Assembly (NCBI GenBank): GCA_020072845.1
Contig: JAIQGF010000002.1
Span: 62,001-126,000 of the forward strand
Reading direction: 5' to 3'
Length of the DNA stretch: 64,000 bases
DNA from: Terriglobia bacterium
GTDB taxonomy: Bacteria; Acidobacteriota; Terriglobia; Terriglobales; Acidobacteriaceae
Part shown: positions 18,371-25,576 of the stretch, one piece after another
Position numbering within the stretch: position 1 is the stretch's first letter
Layout: every line of letters begins with the position of its first letter
Position numbers and translations under genes: made by a program
The notes under the pieces: generated by a model
What the model saw: the letters and a program-made list of their open reading frames with translations, nothing else
What the model was told of the DNA's origin: nothing
The model's database searches: none

Positions 18371-18888
18371 CGCTACTTCAATCGACGGATTTTCAGACCC
18401 GAGGTTTACACCAGCAGAAGGAAAAATGCACGAACGGCTGGTTCGAGCGAGAGTACGGCTCGGGTCCGCAGTGCAGGCGCTGATCGGCGGCAGCGGGCGG
18501 GGCGGAGGGGATGTCGTCGCCGGGCATGGAATTAGTGTAGCGTTGAAATTCATTACGCAATCGTGAAGCCATAAATGACGGGCAGGCATCTATTGACCTG
18601 GGGGCGGGACCCGTTACCGAAGTGCACACCTCCCTGCGGCACGGGCCTTGCCTTTCCACAGGGCAGGCAGGTAGTATCAAGGTCGGCCTCCGAACGGTAC
18701 CTCCCGTACCGAAGTCCGCGCGCAACGAAGTGCCAGGCGCCAGGCGGACGAGAATGGTTCACGAATTCCCTTCGCATCCGGGATACGAGATTCCGGGGTA
18801 ATGCGTGACCGAGTGGGCGTCTCCGACGGAGTGATTCAACTCAGCGTAAACCACGATCCCGCTCCCCCGCGGGACTGAAGAGAGCGTC
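18371..18888. other. 518-bp divergent promoter region; possible structured RNA
   Basis: It lies between the divergent sigma gene (minus) and the receiver gene (plus). No protein-like frame was seen. Local pairing is notable: GACCT (about 18595) with AGGTC (about 18681), the hairpin GCCTTGCC/GGGCAGGC at about 18648-18671, and CGGTAC/GTACCG at about 18696-18712. These could be a non-coding RNA or a long 5' leader. I could not match it to a known RNA family. Confidence 0.3.
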
Positions 18889-19554
18889 ATGACTTTTGGA
18901 CCGAAGCATCCCTCCGGCCACGGAGGGAAGGGAAGGCGCCGTCGCGGCCGTCGCGGGCCCGGCGGAGGGCGTCCTGGTGGACACCAGGGCGGCAAAGGCC
19001 AACAAAAGCAGCACAACAATCCGGGTGGGGTTTTCACCCATCCCATGGACCACAGCTACCGCGCGGCGCTGCAAGGCAACAATGCGCAGCGCGGCACCGG
19101 CACCCAGTACCTGCAGCCGGATCCGGAACCGCTGCCGCAACAGCACGAGGACGCCGCAACGCGCATCTTCGCCTTTATTGACGACCTGTTCTTCCTGGCG
19201 AAAATCCAGGAGACCTCGCGCAAGCTCAACGTCAAGGTTGAGTTCGTCAAGACGGAGAAGGACATCCTGGAGCGGATGGAGCAGAACGGGAACGGCAAGC
19301 CGTCGCTGATCATCTTCGACCTCAACAACCTGGGCGCCAAGCCGCTGGCCACCATTCCGCGGCTCAAGAAGGAACTGAAGAAGGGAACCACCATCATCGG
19401 GTTCCTTTCGCATGTGCAGGGCGACCTCAAGGTGAAGGCGATGGAAGCCGGTTGCGACATGGTGATCCCGCGCTCCGCGTTTTCGCAGAACCTGCCGTCG
19501 CTGCTGCGACGCCACGGGGCGCCGGACACAATGGACGAATTGGAAGGCCAATAA
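18889..19554 (+). CDS. Receiver-like domain protein with a basic Gly/Arg tail
   Basis: 221 aa. The first ~50 residues are disordered and RG-rich (GGKGRRRRGRRGPGGGRPGG), resembling RNA- or DNA-binding RGG tails. Residues ~95-205 look like a response-regulator receiver: an acidic start (FAFIDDLFFLAKI), a beta-3 ending in Asp (PSLIIFDLNNLG), beta-4 with Thr/Ser (TTIIGFLSHVQ), and beta-5 (CDMVIPRSAF) with Arg where most receivers have Lys. Phosphorylation is therefore possible but the switch is atypical. No kinase is adjacent. The RG tail suggests action on nucleic acid; that is inference. Confidence 0.6.
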   Translation: MTFGPKHPSGHGGKGRRRRGRRGPGGGRPGGHQGGKGQQKQHNNPGGVFTHPMDHSYRAALQGNNAQRGTGTQYLQPDPEPLPQQHEDAATRIFAFIDDLFFLAKIQETSRKLNVKVEFVKTEKDILERMEQNGNGKPSLIIFDLNNLGAKPLATIPRLKKELKKGTTIIGFLSHVQGDLKVKAMEAGCDMVIPRSAFSQNLPSLLRRHGAPDTMDELEGQ

Positions 19555-19626
19555 TCGCGCGACCGCGGTCCGGGGTTGGGTTTGCCGGAGCGCGATCGGC
19601 GACCATGCAGTCCCGGCAGACGCGAG

Positions 19627-19632
19627 TAGAAT
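19627..19632 (+). promoter_or_regulatory. Putative -10 box (TAGAAT), leaderless start
   Basis: TAGAAT ends 8 nt before the ATG at 19641. It supports that start over the long upstream open frame. Confidence 0.4.
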
Positions 19633-19640
19633 ACCCGGCA

Positions 19641-20345
19641 ATGCCCACCATGCATCCGAGTGCAGCCGAAGTCCTGCGGCACGTGCCGCTGTTTGCCGAC
19701 CTTTCCGAAACCGAGCTCAAGTTCCTGGCCGAGCGCGCCGTCCCGCGCCGCTACGCTCCCGGTGAGCTGGTGTTCGCCGAGGGCGACGCCTGCCCGGGGC
19801 TGTTTGTGATCGAGAGCGGCAATGTCCGCCTGTTCAAGATCTCCACCGGCGGCCGGGAACAGGTGCTCACCATCGAGAAGGCTGGCAACTCCATCGCCGA
19901 ACTGCCGGTATTCGATGGCGGCAAGTATCCTGCCAGCGCCGCGGCCGTCGAAAACGCGCAGTTGCTGTTCGTCAGCAAACAGGATTTCCATTCCCTCTGC
20001 CTGGTCCATCCCAAGGTCGCGCTGAAGGTGCTGCGCGTGGTCGGCAACCGCCTGCGCCGGCTGGTCGGCATCATTGAAGAGCTGTCTTTTACCACCGTCC
20101 GCTCGCGTCTGATCTCGCTGCTGGTGCGCCTGGCGGGCGAGCAGGCTCGGGGCGTGAGCACGGGAGTGCAGGTCACATTGCCGGCCACCAACCAGGAACT
20201 GGCAGCGCACATCGGCACGGTGCGCGAACTGGTGTCGCGCAACCTCAGCCGCCTGCAGGCGGAGGGGCTCATCAAGGTGGACGGCCGCACGGTGACGATT
20301 CCGAAGCTGGCGGCGCTCCAGGAGCAGCTCGGAGCCGTCGAGTAG
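19641..20345 (+). CDS. Crp/Fnr-family transcription regulator
   Basis: 234 aa. The N-terminal cyclic-nucleotide-binding-type domain (about 10-125) includes YAPGELVFAEGDACPGLFVIESGNVRLFK. After the dimer helix comes a winged HTH with ATNQELAAHIGTVRELVSRNLSRL. The recognition helix RELVSR combines the Arg-Glu of CRP with the Glu/Ser/Arg arrangement of FNR/DNR, so its site should resemble TGTGA/TTGAT half-sites. The four N-terminal cysteines that bind 4Fe-4S in FNR are absent, so a DNR/NNR-like or nucleotide-responsive type is more likely. It lies 1.3 kb upstream of the RIC gene, whose promoter carries matching palindromes. Confidence 0.9.
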   Translation: MPTMHPSAAEVLRHVPLFADLSETELKFLAERAVPRRYAPGELVFAEGDACPGLFVIESGNVRLFKISTGGREQVLTIEKAGNSIAELPVFDGGKYPASAAAVENAQLLFVSKQDFHSLCLVHPKVALKVLRVVGNRLRRLVGIIEELSFTTVRSRLISLLVRLAGEQARGVSTGVQVTLPATNQELAAHIGTVRELVSRNLSRLQAEGLIKVDGRTVTIPKLAALQEQLGAVE

Positions 20346-20418
20346 TGCGGGGCGAGTCCCACCCGTTTGTGGACCCGCGCACATTGCTTCCGGTTAGCCG
20401 ACAACCCTGAGTTTAGTA

Positions 20419-21546
20419 TCACAAACTCGTTTTCGCAGTGCCACTAGAAGGGCTTTCATTTGCGACTCTTGCCAGGTAGTCAATCGCATCGTTGACATCG
20501 GCTACCACGCAGCATCCATATTGTCTATCAAGAGACATATGATTTGCCGAGATCATCGCTCGCATTGAACGCTCTGTGAAAAATGCATCGCAATACCCGA
20601 GGGCTGCAGTGGCATGCCGAAAATCAAAGAAATCGTTATCCTTGAGTTGTTGCGGTTTGTTCCATCGAACAAATGCATGTATGCACGCCAGGATATGCAG
20701 CGTCCGTAAGGCATCCTTCGTACTGCTCTGCTTGAATGCTGCGAATAATAGATTTCTCACTTCGCGTTCGTGAACCGATCTCTCGGTGGTACTCAGTTCC
20801 ACCAGGTAACCGCTCCTCTTCTCGAACATTTTTCGAATGATGTCGACAGCAGTTCCCGCGAATACGTCGATAGCACCCTGAATTTCAACCAAATAAGCCT
20901 GCTCAAAACTACGAACCTCACTCGCGTGTTTGGTGTTCTGCACATTCAAATCATCGGCGAGTTTTCCAAAGCTTGTGAAGAAGTCTGGTGGGGTTGCATC
21001 GCCGATGCGATGCATTATTTCTGACATGGGAATCGTCCACATGTGGTTGAAGAACTCTTTTTGCAGTGCGACCTGCGCTTCCTCGTCCAACCCAGTTAGG
21101 GTTGGATGGACATATCCCAATACATAGCTCTGCTTTGACCACACCAAGTGTTTAAGCGGGTGCAGGTCATTGGGACTACTCACTGCTGCGTAGAGGAAGT
21201 GCGCCAATTCTGTGCCAACCCTCATTTCAAACGGAATAATCGTGACACCTAGGCTTAACTCATCAATGAGGTTAGCCGTTGCCTTACGCGTGATTGGATC
21301 ATTTTGCTTTAGAAGCTCTGCGAAAGTGCTGTCGCTCACGGGGCAAAACACTTTCCCCTTTGATACGCACTCGCGCAGGGAATGGAGCAACTGAATTTCA
21401 TTGCTTCCAGCCCGCCGTCCCACCGCAACGTCACGCAAGATAATCCAAAACTTAACATCTAGATAAACAGCTTTCTTAAATTCCAGGTCCACGGCCAACT
21501 CGATCTGTCGCTGGCGCACATATTCGTCCAAAGATAGCCTTGGCAT
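20419..21546 (-). CDS. PIN-like nuclease-type protein of unknown family, AT-rich
   Basis: 375 aa. No family is recognised with certainty. The N-terminal YLDVKFWIILRD has the hydrophobic strand plus Asp seen at the start of PIN domains. Near the C-terminus, DFFDFRHATAALGYCDAFFTE has the spaced acidic residues and the 'D..H..A' pattern of the PIN active site. The middle ~230 residues are helical. Base composition is visibly lower in GC than both neighbours, suggesting horizontal acquisition. A TATCAT box ends 6 nt before the ATG on the minus strand. No antitoxin is seen. It separates the Crp/Fnr gene from RIC. A lone RNase or defence gene is possible. Confidence 0.5.
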   Translation of the reverse strand: MPRLSLDEYVRQRQIELAVDLEFKKAVYLDVKFWIILRDVAVGRRAGSNEIQLLHSLRECVSKGKVFCPVSDSTFAELLKQNDPITRKATANLIDELSLGVTIIPFEMRVGTELAHFLYAAVSSPNDLHPLKHLVWSKQSYVLGYVHPTLTGLDEEAQVALQKEFFNHMWTIPMSEIMHRIGDATPPDFFTSFGKLADDLNVQNTKHASEVRSFEQAYLVEIQGAIDVFAGTAVDIIRKMFEKRSGYLVELSTTERSVHEREVRNLLFAAFKQSSTKDALRTLHILACIHAFVRWNKPQQLKDNDFFDFRHATAALGYCDAFFTERSMRAMISANHMSLDRQYGCCVVADVNDAIDYLARVANESPSSGTAKTSL

Positions 21547-21552
21547 TGCTCC

Positions 21553-21558
21553 ATGATA
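21553..21558 (-). promoter_or_regulatory. Putative -10 box (TATCAT, minus strand)
   Basis: On the minus strand TATCAT is followed by 6 nt and the ATG at 21546. The intervening GGAGCA could alternatively be a close ribosome site. Confidence 0.35.
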
Positions 21559-21610
21559 TCCGCCCTACAGGTCACGCTTCTATTCAGGAGACTCTCACTT
21601 TTCGTCCCTG

Positions 21611-21665
21611 TGACAAAAGTCATCGTCCTCGGCGCTGTGTGTCGCTATTCTCATGATCGAGATCA
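21611..21665 (+). promoter_or_regulatory. RIC promoter with two Crp/Fnr-type palindromes
   Basis: Site 1, 21611-21622, is a perfect inverted repeat TGAC-AAAA-GTCA; with its 5' flank it reads TGTGACAAAAGTCAT, half CRP-like. Site 2, 21654-21665, is a perfect TGATC-GA-GATCA, which contains the FNR/DNR core TGAT-N4-ATCA. A -10-like TATTCT is at 21646-21651. With transcription starting near 21658, site 1 is centred at about -41.5, the class II activator position, and site 2 overlaps the start. The RIC ATG is at 21685. Confidence 0.55.
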
Positions 21666-21684
21666 CACAGGATCGGAGAAGAGC

Positions 21685-22404
21685 ATGAACGTTGAAACGG
21701 CAAAGACGGTGCGCGAACTGGCCATTGAATTCCCGCAGGCCACGCGCGTTTTCGAGAAACTCGGAATTGATTACTGCTGTGGCGGCGGCAAGTCGCTGGA
21801 AGAGGCCTGCGCCGCGCGCAACCTGGGCGTCGACGATGTGCTGGCCGCGCTGGCATCGCCAGCGGAGAACACCTCGCTTACGGCGGACTGGCAGAAGGGT
21901 TCGATGGCGGAGCTGATCGGGCACATCGTCACCCAGCACCATGCTTACGTAAAGTCAGAGACGCCGCGCCTGGAACAGCTCCTGGCCAAAGTCTGCTCGG
22001 TGCACGGACAGAACCATCCTGAGCTGAACGTCATCCGCGAGACCTTCGCCGGCCTGGGACAGGAACTCTCGATGCACCTGATGAAGGAGGAGAACATCCT
22101 GTTCCCGTACATCATCGCGATGGAGAAAACTGTAGCTTCGCGGCAACCGGCGCGGCGGCCGGCATTCGGCACGGTGAAAAACCCGGTGCAGATGATGATG
22201 ATGGAACACGACTCCGCCGGCGGCGCGTTGCGCTCGATTCGCGAAGCCAGCAACGGCTTCACCGCGCCGGAAGATGCCTGCATCAGCTATCGCACGCTTT
22301 ACAGCGCGTTGCAGGAATTCGAAGCCGACCTGCACCAGCACATCCACCTGGAGAACAACATCCTGTTCCCGCGGGCGATTGCCACCGAGGCCGGCACAAA
22401 CTGA
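21685..22404 (+). CDS. ric: Iron-sulfur cluster repair di-iron protein (RIC)
   Basis: 239 aa, YtfE/ScdA/NorA type. It repairs Fe-S clusters damaged by nitric oxide or oxidants. The N-terminal ScdA_N (DUF542) domain contains the CC motif GIDYCCGGGKSLEEAC. The C-terminal hemerythrin-like domain supplies the di-iron ligands: HIVTQHHAYV, LSMHLMKEENILFPY, MEHDSAGG and HQHIHLENNILFP. The ATG at 21685 has GGAGAAG upstream, and length fits the family. An upstream open frame to 21553 overlaps the promoter and is rejected. Palindromes at 21611-21665 point to control by a Crp/Fnr-type NO/redox regulator. Confidence 0.93.
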   Translation: MNVETAKTVRELAIEFPQATRVFEKLGIDYCCGGGKSLEEACAARNLGVDDVLAALASPAENTSLTADWQKGSMAELIGHIVTQHHAYVKSETPRLEQLLAKVCSVHGQNHPELNVIRETFAGLGQELSMHLMKEENILFPYIIAMEKTVASRQPARRPAFGTVKNPVQMMMMEHDSAGGALRSIREASNGFTAPEDACISYRTLYSALQEFEADLHQHIHLENNILFPRAIATEAGTN

Positions 22405-22479
22405 AATTCTGGCAGCCCCACATCTGCCCGTCAGTGGGAGGTGTGCGTGAGGCTGACGCGATCGCAAGGAGTAATTCGC

Positions 22480-22689
22480 GTGCAAGAGCATTCCTGCCCG
22501 ACCTGTGGCCAATCCTACGGCTGCCCGCGCGGCGAAGCGAACTGCGCTTCGCCCTACGTCTACGACTGCCATTGCTGCTATCAGCGCCGCTACCGCAAGG
22601 AGCTCAAGGCGCTGGCTGGCACGGTGGCGGCGCGCTTCGGCGATGATTTTGGCTGCGCCGGTTCCGGAGACTTCTGCTACGCCCATTGA
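22480..22689 (+). CDS. Small cysteine-rich protein downstream of RIC
   Basis: About 69 aa from the GTG at 22480, which has AAGGAG 8 nt upstream. It holds nine cysteines in 69 residues: SCPTCGQSYGCPRGEANC, YDCHCCYQRRY and FGCAGSGDFCY. The CxxC and CxCC spacing suits zinc or Fe-S binding. Its position 75 nt after RIC suggests co-expression under nitrosative or redox stress. I do not recognise the family. Confidence 0.6.
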   Translation: MQEHSCPTCGQSYGCPRGEANCASPYVYDCHCCYQRRYRKELKALAGTVAARFGDDFGCAGSGDFCYAH

Positions 22690-22721
22690 GCATGAAGGGC
22701 GCGGCTGGCGGCCCCGCGGTC

Positions 22722-22727
22722 TATAAT
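22722..22727 (+). promoter_or_regulatory. Consensus -10 box (TATAAT), leaderless start
   Basis: A perfect TATAAT ends 6 nt before the GTG at 22734; there is no ribosome site in between. It favours the GTG over a TTG at 22686. Confidence 0.45.
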
Positions 22728-22733
22728 CGCGGC

Positions 22734-22919
22734 GTGGACAATCTCGTCATCGTGCGCGAGTGGGATGCCGACCAGTTTCATGCCCGCGTCATGGAACTGG
22801 AGAAGCAGGGCTACGTCGCGCGCCGCGAAAGCTACCGCATCGCCGCCGAGATGAACCCGGAAACCGGGTGGATCTCGCACGTGCACTCCATCGAACTCGC
22901 CAAGCCTGAAGCGAAATAA
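22734..22919 (+). CDS. Small hypothetical protein
   Basis: About 61 aa from the GTG at 22734 (MDNLVIVREWDADQFHARVMELEKQGYVARRESYRI...), not recognised. An alpha/beta pattern, with no TM helix or signal. 'REWDADQFHARVMELEKQGYVARRESYRIA' resembles small proteins of DUF4177-like shape (a beta strand, then a helix ending in 'L...G'), but this is only a resemblance. The start is set by the TATAAT box. Confidence 0.5.
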   Translation: MDNLVIVREWDADQFHARVMELEKQGYVARRESYRIAAEMNPETGWISHVHSIELAKPEAK

Positions 22920-22945
22920 GCCGAAGCCTGAAGCCTGAAGCCTGC
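22920..22945. repeat. Tandem GAAGCCT repeat
   Basis: Three tandem copies of the 7-mer (CC/T)GAAGCCT sit exactly between the stop of the 22734 gene and the stop of the convergent symporter gene. Confidence 0.6.
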
Positions 22946-22946
22946 A

Positions 22947-24332
22947 CTATTGCGCCAATGCCGCCTGCACTGTTTCCGACGGCTGCTCTTTGCCGAATTC
23001 GCCCTCCCAGCGCGCGATGACCACCGTCGCCAGGCAGTTGCCGATCACGTTCACCGAGGTGCGCGCCATGTCCATCAGCTCGTCAATGCCGAGGATCACA
23101 AAAATAGGCCATTCCGGCAGGTGAAACGAGGCCGCCGTGCCCAGCAGGATCACCAGCGACGCCCGTGGCACACCGGCGACTCCTTTGCTGGTTAGCATCA
23201 GCGTGAACACCATCACCAGTTGCTGCACGAAGGTGAGGTGGATTCCCGCCGCCTGCGCCACGAACACCGAAGCGAGCGAGAGATAGAGCGTGCTGCCGTC
23301 GAGGTTGAAGCTGTAGCCGGTGGGAATGACGAAGGCGACGATCTGCCGCGGGACGCCGATGGCCTCCATGGCTTCCATGGCGCGCGGCAGCGCCGCCTCC
23401 GATGACGTGGTCGCGAAGGCGATCGAAGCCGGCTCGGCAATCGCTTTGATGAACCGCCGCAGCGGCACGCGCGCCAGCAGCGCTACCGGCAGGAGGACGC
23501 CGACGAGGAAGATAATCAGCGCCACATACAACGTAGCCAGCAGCTTGAACAGGTTCACCAGGATGCCCAGCCCCATGTGGCCGACGGTGTTGGCGATCGC
23601 CGCCCCCACGCCGATGGGCGCAAACAGCATGACGATGTTGGTGAACTTGAACATCGTCTCCGACAGGCTCTCGCAGAAGGTCAGCATCGGGCGCCGCTTC
23701 TGCTCGTTGAGCAGCGCCAGGGCGATGCCGAAGATGATGCTGAAAACCACGATCTGCAGGACCTGGCCTTCGGCGATGGATTTTGCGATGTTCTCCGGAA
23801 AGGCGTGCAGGATGATGTCGGTGGCGGACTGCTTTGCCGCCGGCGGTAGTTCGGCGTGCAGCGCGGGCGGCGCGTTCACGCCCACGCCGGCCTTGCTCAG
23901 GTTGATCGCGCCCAGCCCGATGAAGAGAGCAATCGTGGTCACGACTTCGAAATAGATGAGCGCCTTGATCCCCATGCGCCCCACCTGCTTGAGGTCGTGA
24001 TGTCCGGCAATGCCCACCACCAGCGTGGCGAACAGCAGGGGCGCGATGATGGTCTTGATCATGCGCAGGAAAATCAGGCTTAGGATCCTCAGATTCACTG
24101 CGAAGAGAGGGAAGTCATGCCCGATTTCGGCGCCCACCACCATGCTGACCAGGATCCAGGTGGTGAGGGAGCGCTTGGCGATGGCATAGACGAACAGCGC
24201 GAGAATGGCGGCCCAGCGCACCAGGGCGGCGGCGTTGGCAGGCGCGCGGAAGACGCCATAGCGCTCGCCGAGAAAAAGTACGGCGGCAAGGAAGAACAGC
24301 GCGAGTGCGGTAATAAGAGAGCGGGCCTTCAT
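22947..24332 (-). CDS. Dicarboxylate/glutamate:cation symporter (DAACS)
   Basis: About 461 aa from the ATG at 24332 (MKARSLITALALFFLAAVLF); a longer frame to 24401 runs into a repeat and is rejected. The GltP/DctA family marks are present: the HP1 serine-rich tip FATTSSEAALPRAMEAM, the substrate-site VIPTGYSFNLDGSTLYLSLASVF, the HP2 tip SKGVAGVPRASLVIL, and DELMDMARTSVNVIGNCLATVVIARWEGEF near the end. It imports glutamate, aspartate or C4-dicarboxylates with H+ or Na+. It is the last minus-strand gene of the lysine region and is separated from dapD by a REP element. Confidence 0.9.
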   Translation of the reverse strand: MKARSLITALALFFLAAVLFLGERYGVFRAPANAAALVRWAAILALFVYAIAKRSLTTWILVSMVVGAEIGHDFPLFAVNLRILSLIFLRMIKTIIAPLLFATLVVGIAGHHDLKQVGRMGIKALIYFEVVTTIALFIGLGAINLSKAGVGVNAPPALHAELPPAAKQSATDIILHAFPENIAKSIAEGQVLQIVVFSIIFGIALALLNEQKRRPMLTFCESLSETMFKFTNIVMLFAPIGVGAAIANTVGHMGLGILVNLFKLLATLYVALIIFLVGVLLPVALLARVPLRRFIKAIAEPASIAFATTSSEAALPRAMEAMEAIGVPRQIVAFVIPTGYSFNLDGSTLYLSLASVFVAQAAGIHLTFVQQLVMVFTLMLTSKGVAGVPRASLVILLGTAASFHLPEWPIFVILGIDELMDMARTSVNVIGNCLATVVIARWEGEFGKEQPSETVQAALAQ

Positions 24333-24360
24333 GGATGAGTCTAAGCCACCGTAGTAGTGC

Positions 24361-24446
24361 CGCGCCGCCGGCGCTCGTGAGTTTTGTTTGCCCCTTCCCA
24401 CCGCTGCCGCGGTGGGCTAACGAATTCCGCCCGCTTCGCGGGCTGG
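24361..24446. repeat. Three-hairpin REP element, copy A
   Basis: Three consecutive perfect hairpins: GCGCC-GCC-GGCGC (24362-24374), CCCACCGC-TGCC-GCGGTGGG (24397-24416) and GCCCGC-TTC-GCGGGC (24429-24443), with a shared linker GTTTTGTT and GGGCTAACGAAT. The same element recurs at 47642-47729. It lies between dapD (ending 24538) and the symporter start. Confidence 0.75.
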
Positions 24447-24537
24447 ATTCGCGTGTTTCGGACGACTTTGTTCGTCACCTTAGGCTCCGACACAGACTCC
24501 TCAAGGACACATTCGAAGCTCGAAACTGAAAACTGCG

Positions 24538-25371
24538 CTATCGCAGTGCGTCTTCCAGCGCCGCGCTGGCGTCGGTCTTCTCGTCGCGGTACTTGATAAT
24601 CACCGGCGCGTAAACGGATAAGCCCCACTCGATCGCCTTGCCGCGGTTCAACGAGCGCGAGCCCGGCACGACGACGGCATTTTCCGGCACCACCAGCGGC
24701 TGAGCGCCGGAGGCGCGATAGACCTCGCCGCGCACCACGTCGTAGAGCGGGGTCGAGCGCGTCAGGATTGTGCCGGCGCCCAGCACGGCGCGCCGCCGCA
24801 CCTGCGTGCCTTCGTAGACGCCGCAATTGCCGCCCACGAGCACGTCGTCCTCGATGATCACCGGCGCGGCATTCACCGGCTCAAGCACGCCGCCGACCTG
24901 CGCCGCCGCGCTCAGGTGGACGCGCTTGCCGACCTGTGCGCACGATCCCACCAGCGCGTGCGAATCCACCAGCGAGCCTTCGTCCACGTAGGCGCCGGCG
25001 TTGATGTACATCGGCGGCATACAGATCACGCCCGGCGCGACATAGGCGCCGCTGCGCACCGAGGATCCGCCGGGCACCACGCGAACCCGGTCGGCAGGCG
25101 TGAACCGCCGCACCGGAAAGGTGTCCTTGTCCACGAACGACAGGGCGCCGCCGCCGCTCATGTCCGCGATCTCGCCCAGCCGGAACCCCAGCAGGATGCC
25201 CTGTTTCACCCAGACGTTGACCCGCCACTCGCCGTCGCGCTTCTCGGCGGCGCGGATTCGTCCGGCGCTCAGCTCCGCCAGAAACTCGCCAAAGACGCGG
25301 CGGGCGTCTTGCTTGTCCACGGCGGCGCCGAGGGAAAACAGCCGCTCGATCGAGGATTGCAAGGAGTCCAT
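24538..25371 (-). CDS. dapD: Tetrahydrodipicolinate N-succinyltransferase
   Basis: 277 aa from the ATG at 25371. DapD transfers succinyl from succinyl-CoA to tetrahydrodipicolinate in the lysine/diaminopimelate pathway. The N-terminal helical domain ([15 protein letters not shown]...) precedes a left-handed beta-helix made of hexapeptide repeats (about residues 100-240): [43 protein letters not shown] and [17 protein letters not shown]. It is in line with dapA, dapB, lysC and asd on the same strand. A minus-strand TATACT ends 8 nt before the ATG, so it may also have its own leaderless promoter. Confidence 0.93.
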   Translation of the reverse strand: MDSLQSSIERLFSLGAAVDKQDARRVFGEFLAELSAGRIRAAEKRDGEWRVNVWVKQGILLGFRLGEIADMSGGGALSFVDKDTFPVRRFTPADRVRVVPGGSSVRSGAYVAPGVICMPPMYINAGAYVDEGSLVDSHALVGSCAQVGKRVHLSAAAQVGGVLEPVNAAPVIIEDDVLVGGNCGVYEGTQVRRRAVLGAGTILTRSTPLYDVVRGEVYRASGAQPLVVPENAVVVPGSRSLNRGKAIEWGLSVYAPVIIKYRDEKTDASAALEDALR

Positions 25372-25379
25372 GGCGAGGC

Positions 25380-25385
25380 AGTATA
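25380..25385 (-). promoter_or_regulatory. Putative -10 box (TATACT, minus strand) of dapD
   Basis: Read on the minus strand, TATACT is followed by 8 nt and the dapD ATG. It fits the leaderless pattern and would give dapD its own promoter downstream of the dapA terminator. Confidence 0.4.
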
Positions 25386-25500
25386 ACCAAGTCAGAAGTA
25401 AGAAGGCAGAAGTAAGAAGGCTGTCGGCTATCGGCCGTCGGTGATCGGGTGTTTTGGCGCGATTACCCAGGATGTTGCTTCGCAGCGCTTGACCGGCCAC

Positions 25501-25527
25501 AAAAAAACGCCCGGGATTTCCCGGGCG
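25501..25527 (-). terminator. Rho-independent terminator after dapA
   Basis: On the minus strand a stem CGCCCGGG/CCCGGGCG (25508-25515 with 25520-25527, loop AAAT) is followed by seven Ts (25507-25501). It lies 50 nt past the dapA stop and should end the asd-lysC-dapB-dapA transcript. Confidence 0.88.
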
Positions 25528-25576
25528 CTTCGATCTTCACGCTCGAGCGAGCGCGCTCCAACTCTACCGCTGACTC

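Noticed and set aside
25447-25500. A second dapA terminator or small gene next to 25501-25527
   Set aside because: Only spacer repeats are present; the clear hairpin with T-run at 25501-25527 explains transcript end.
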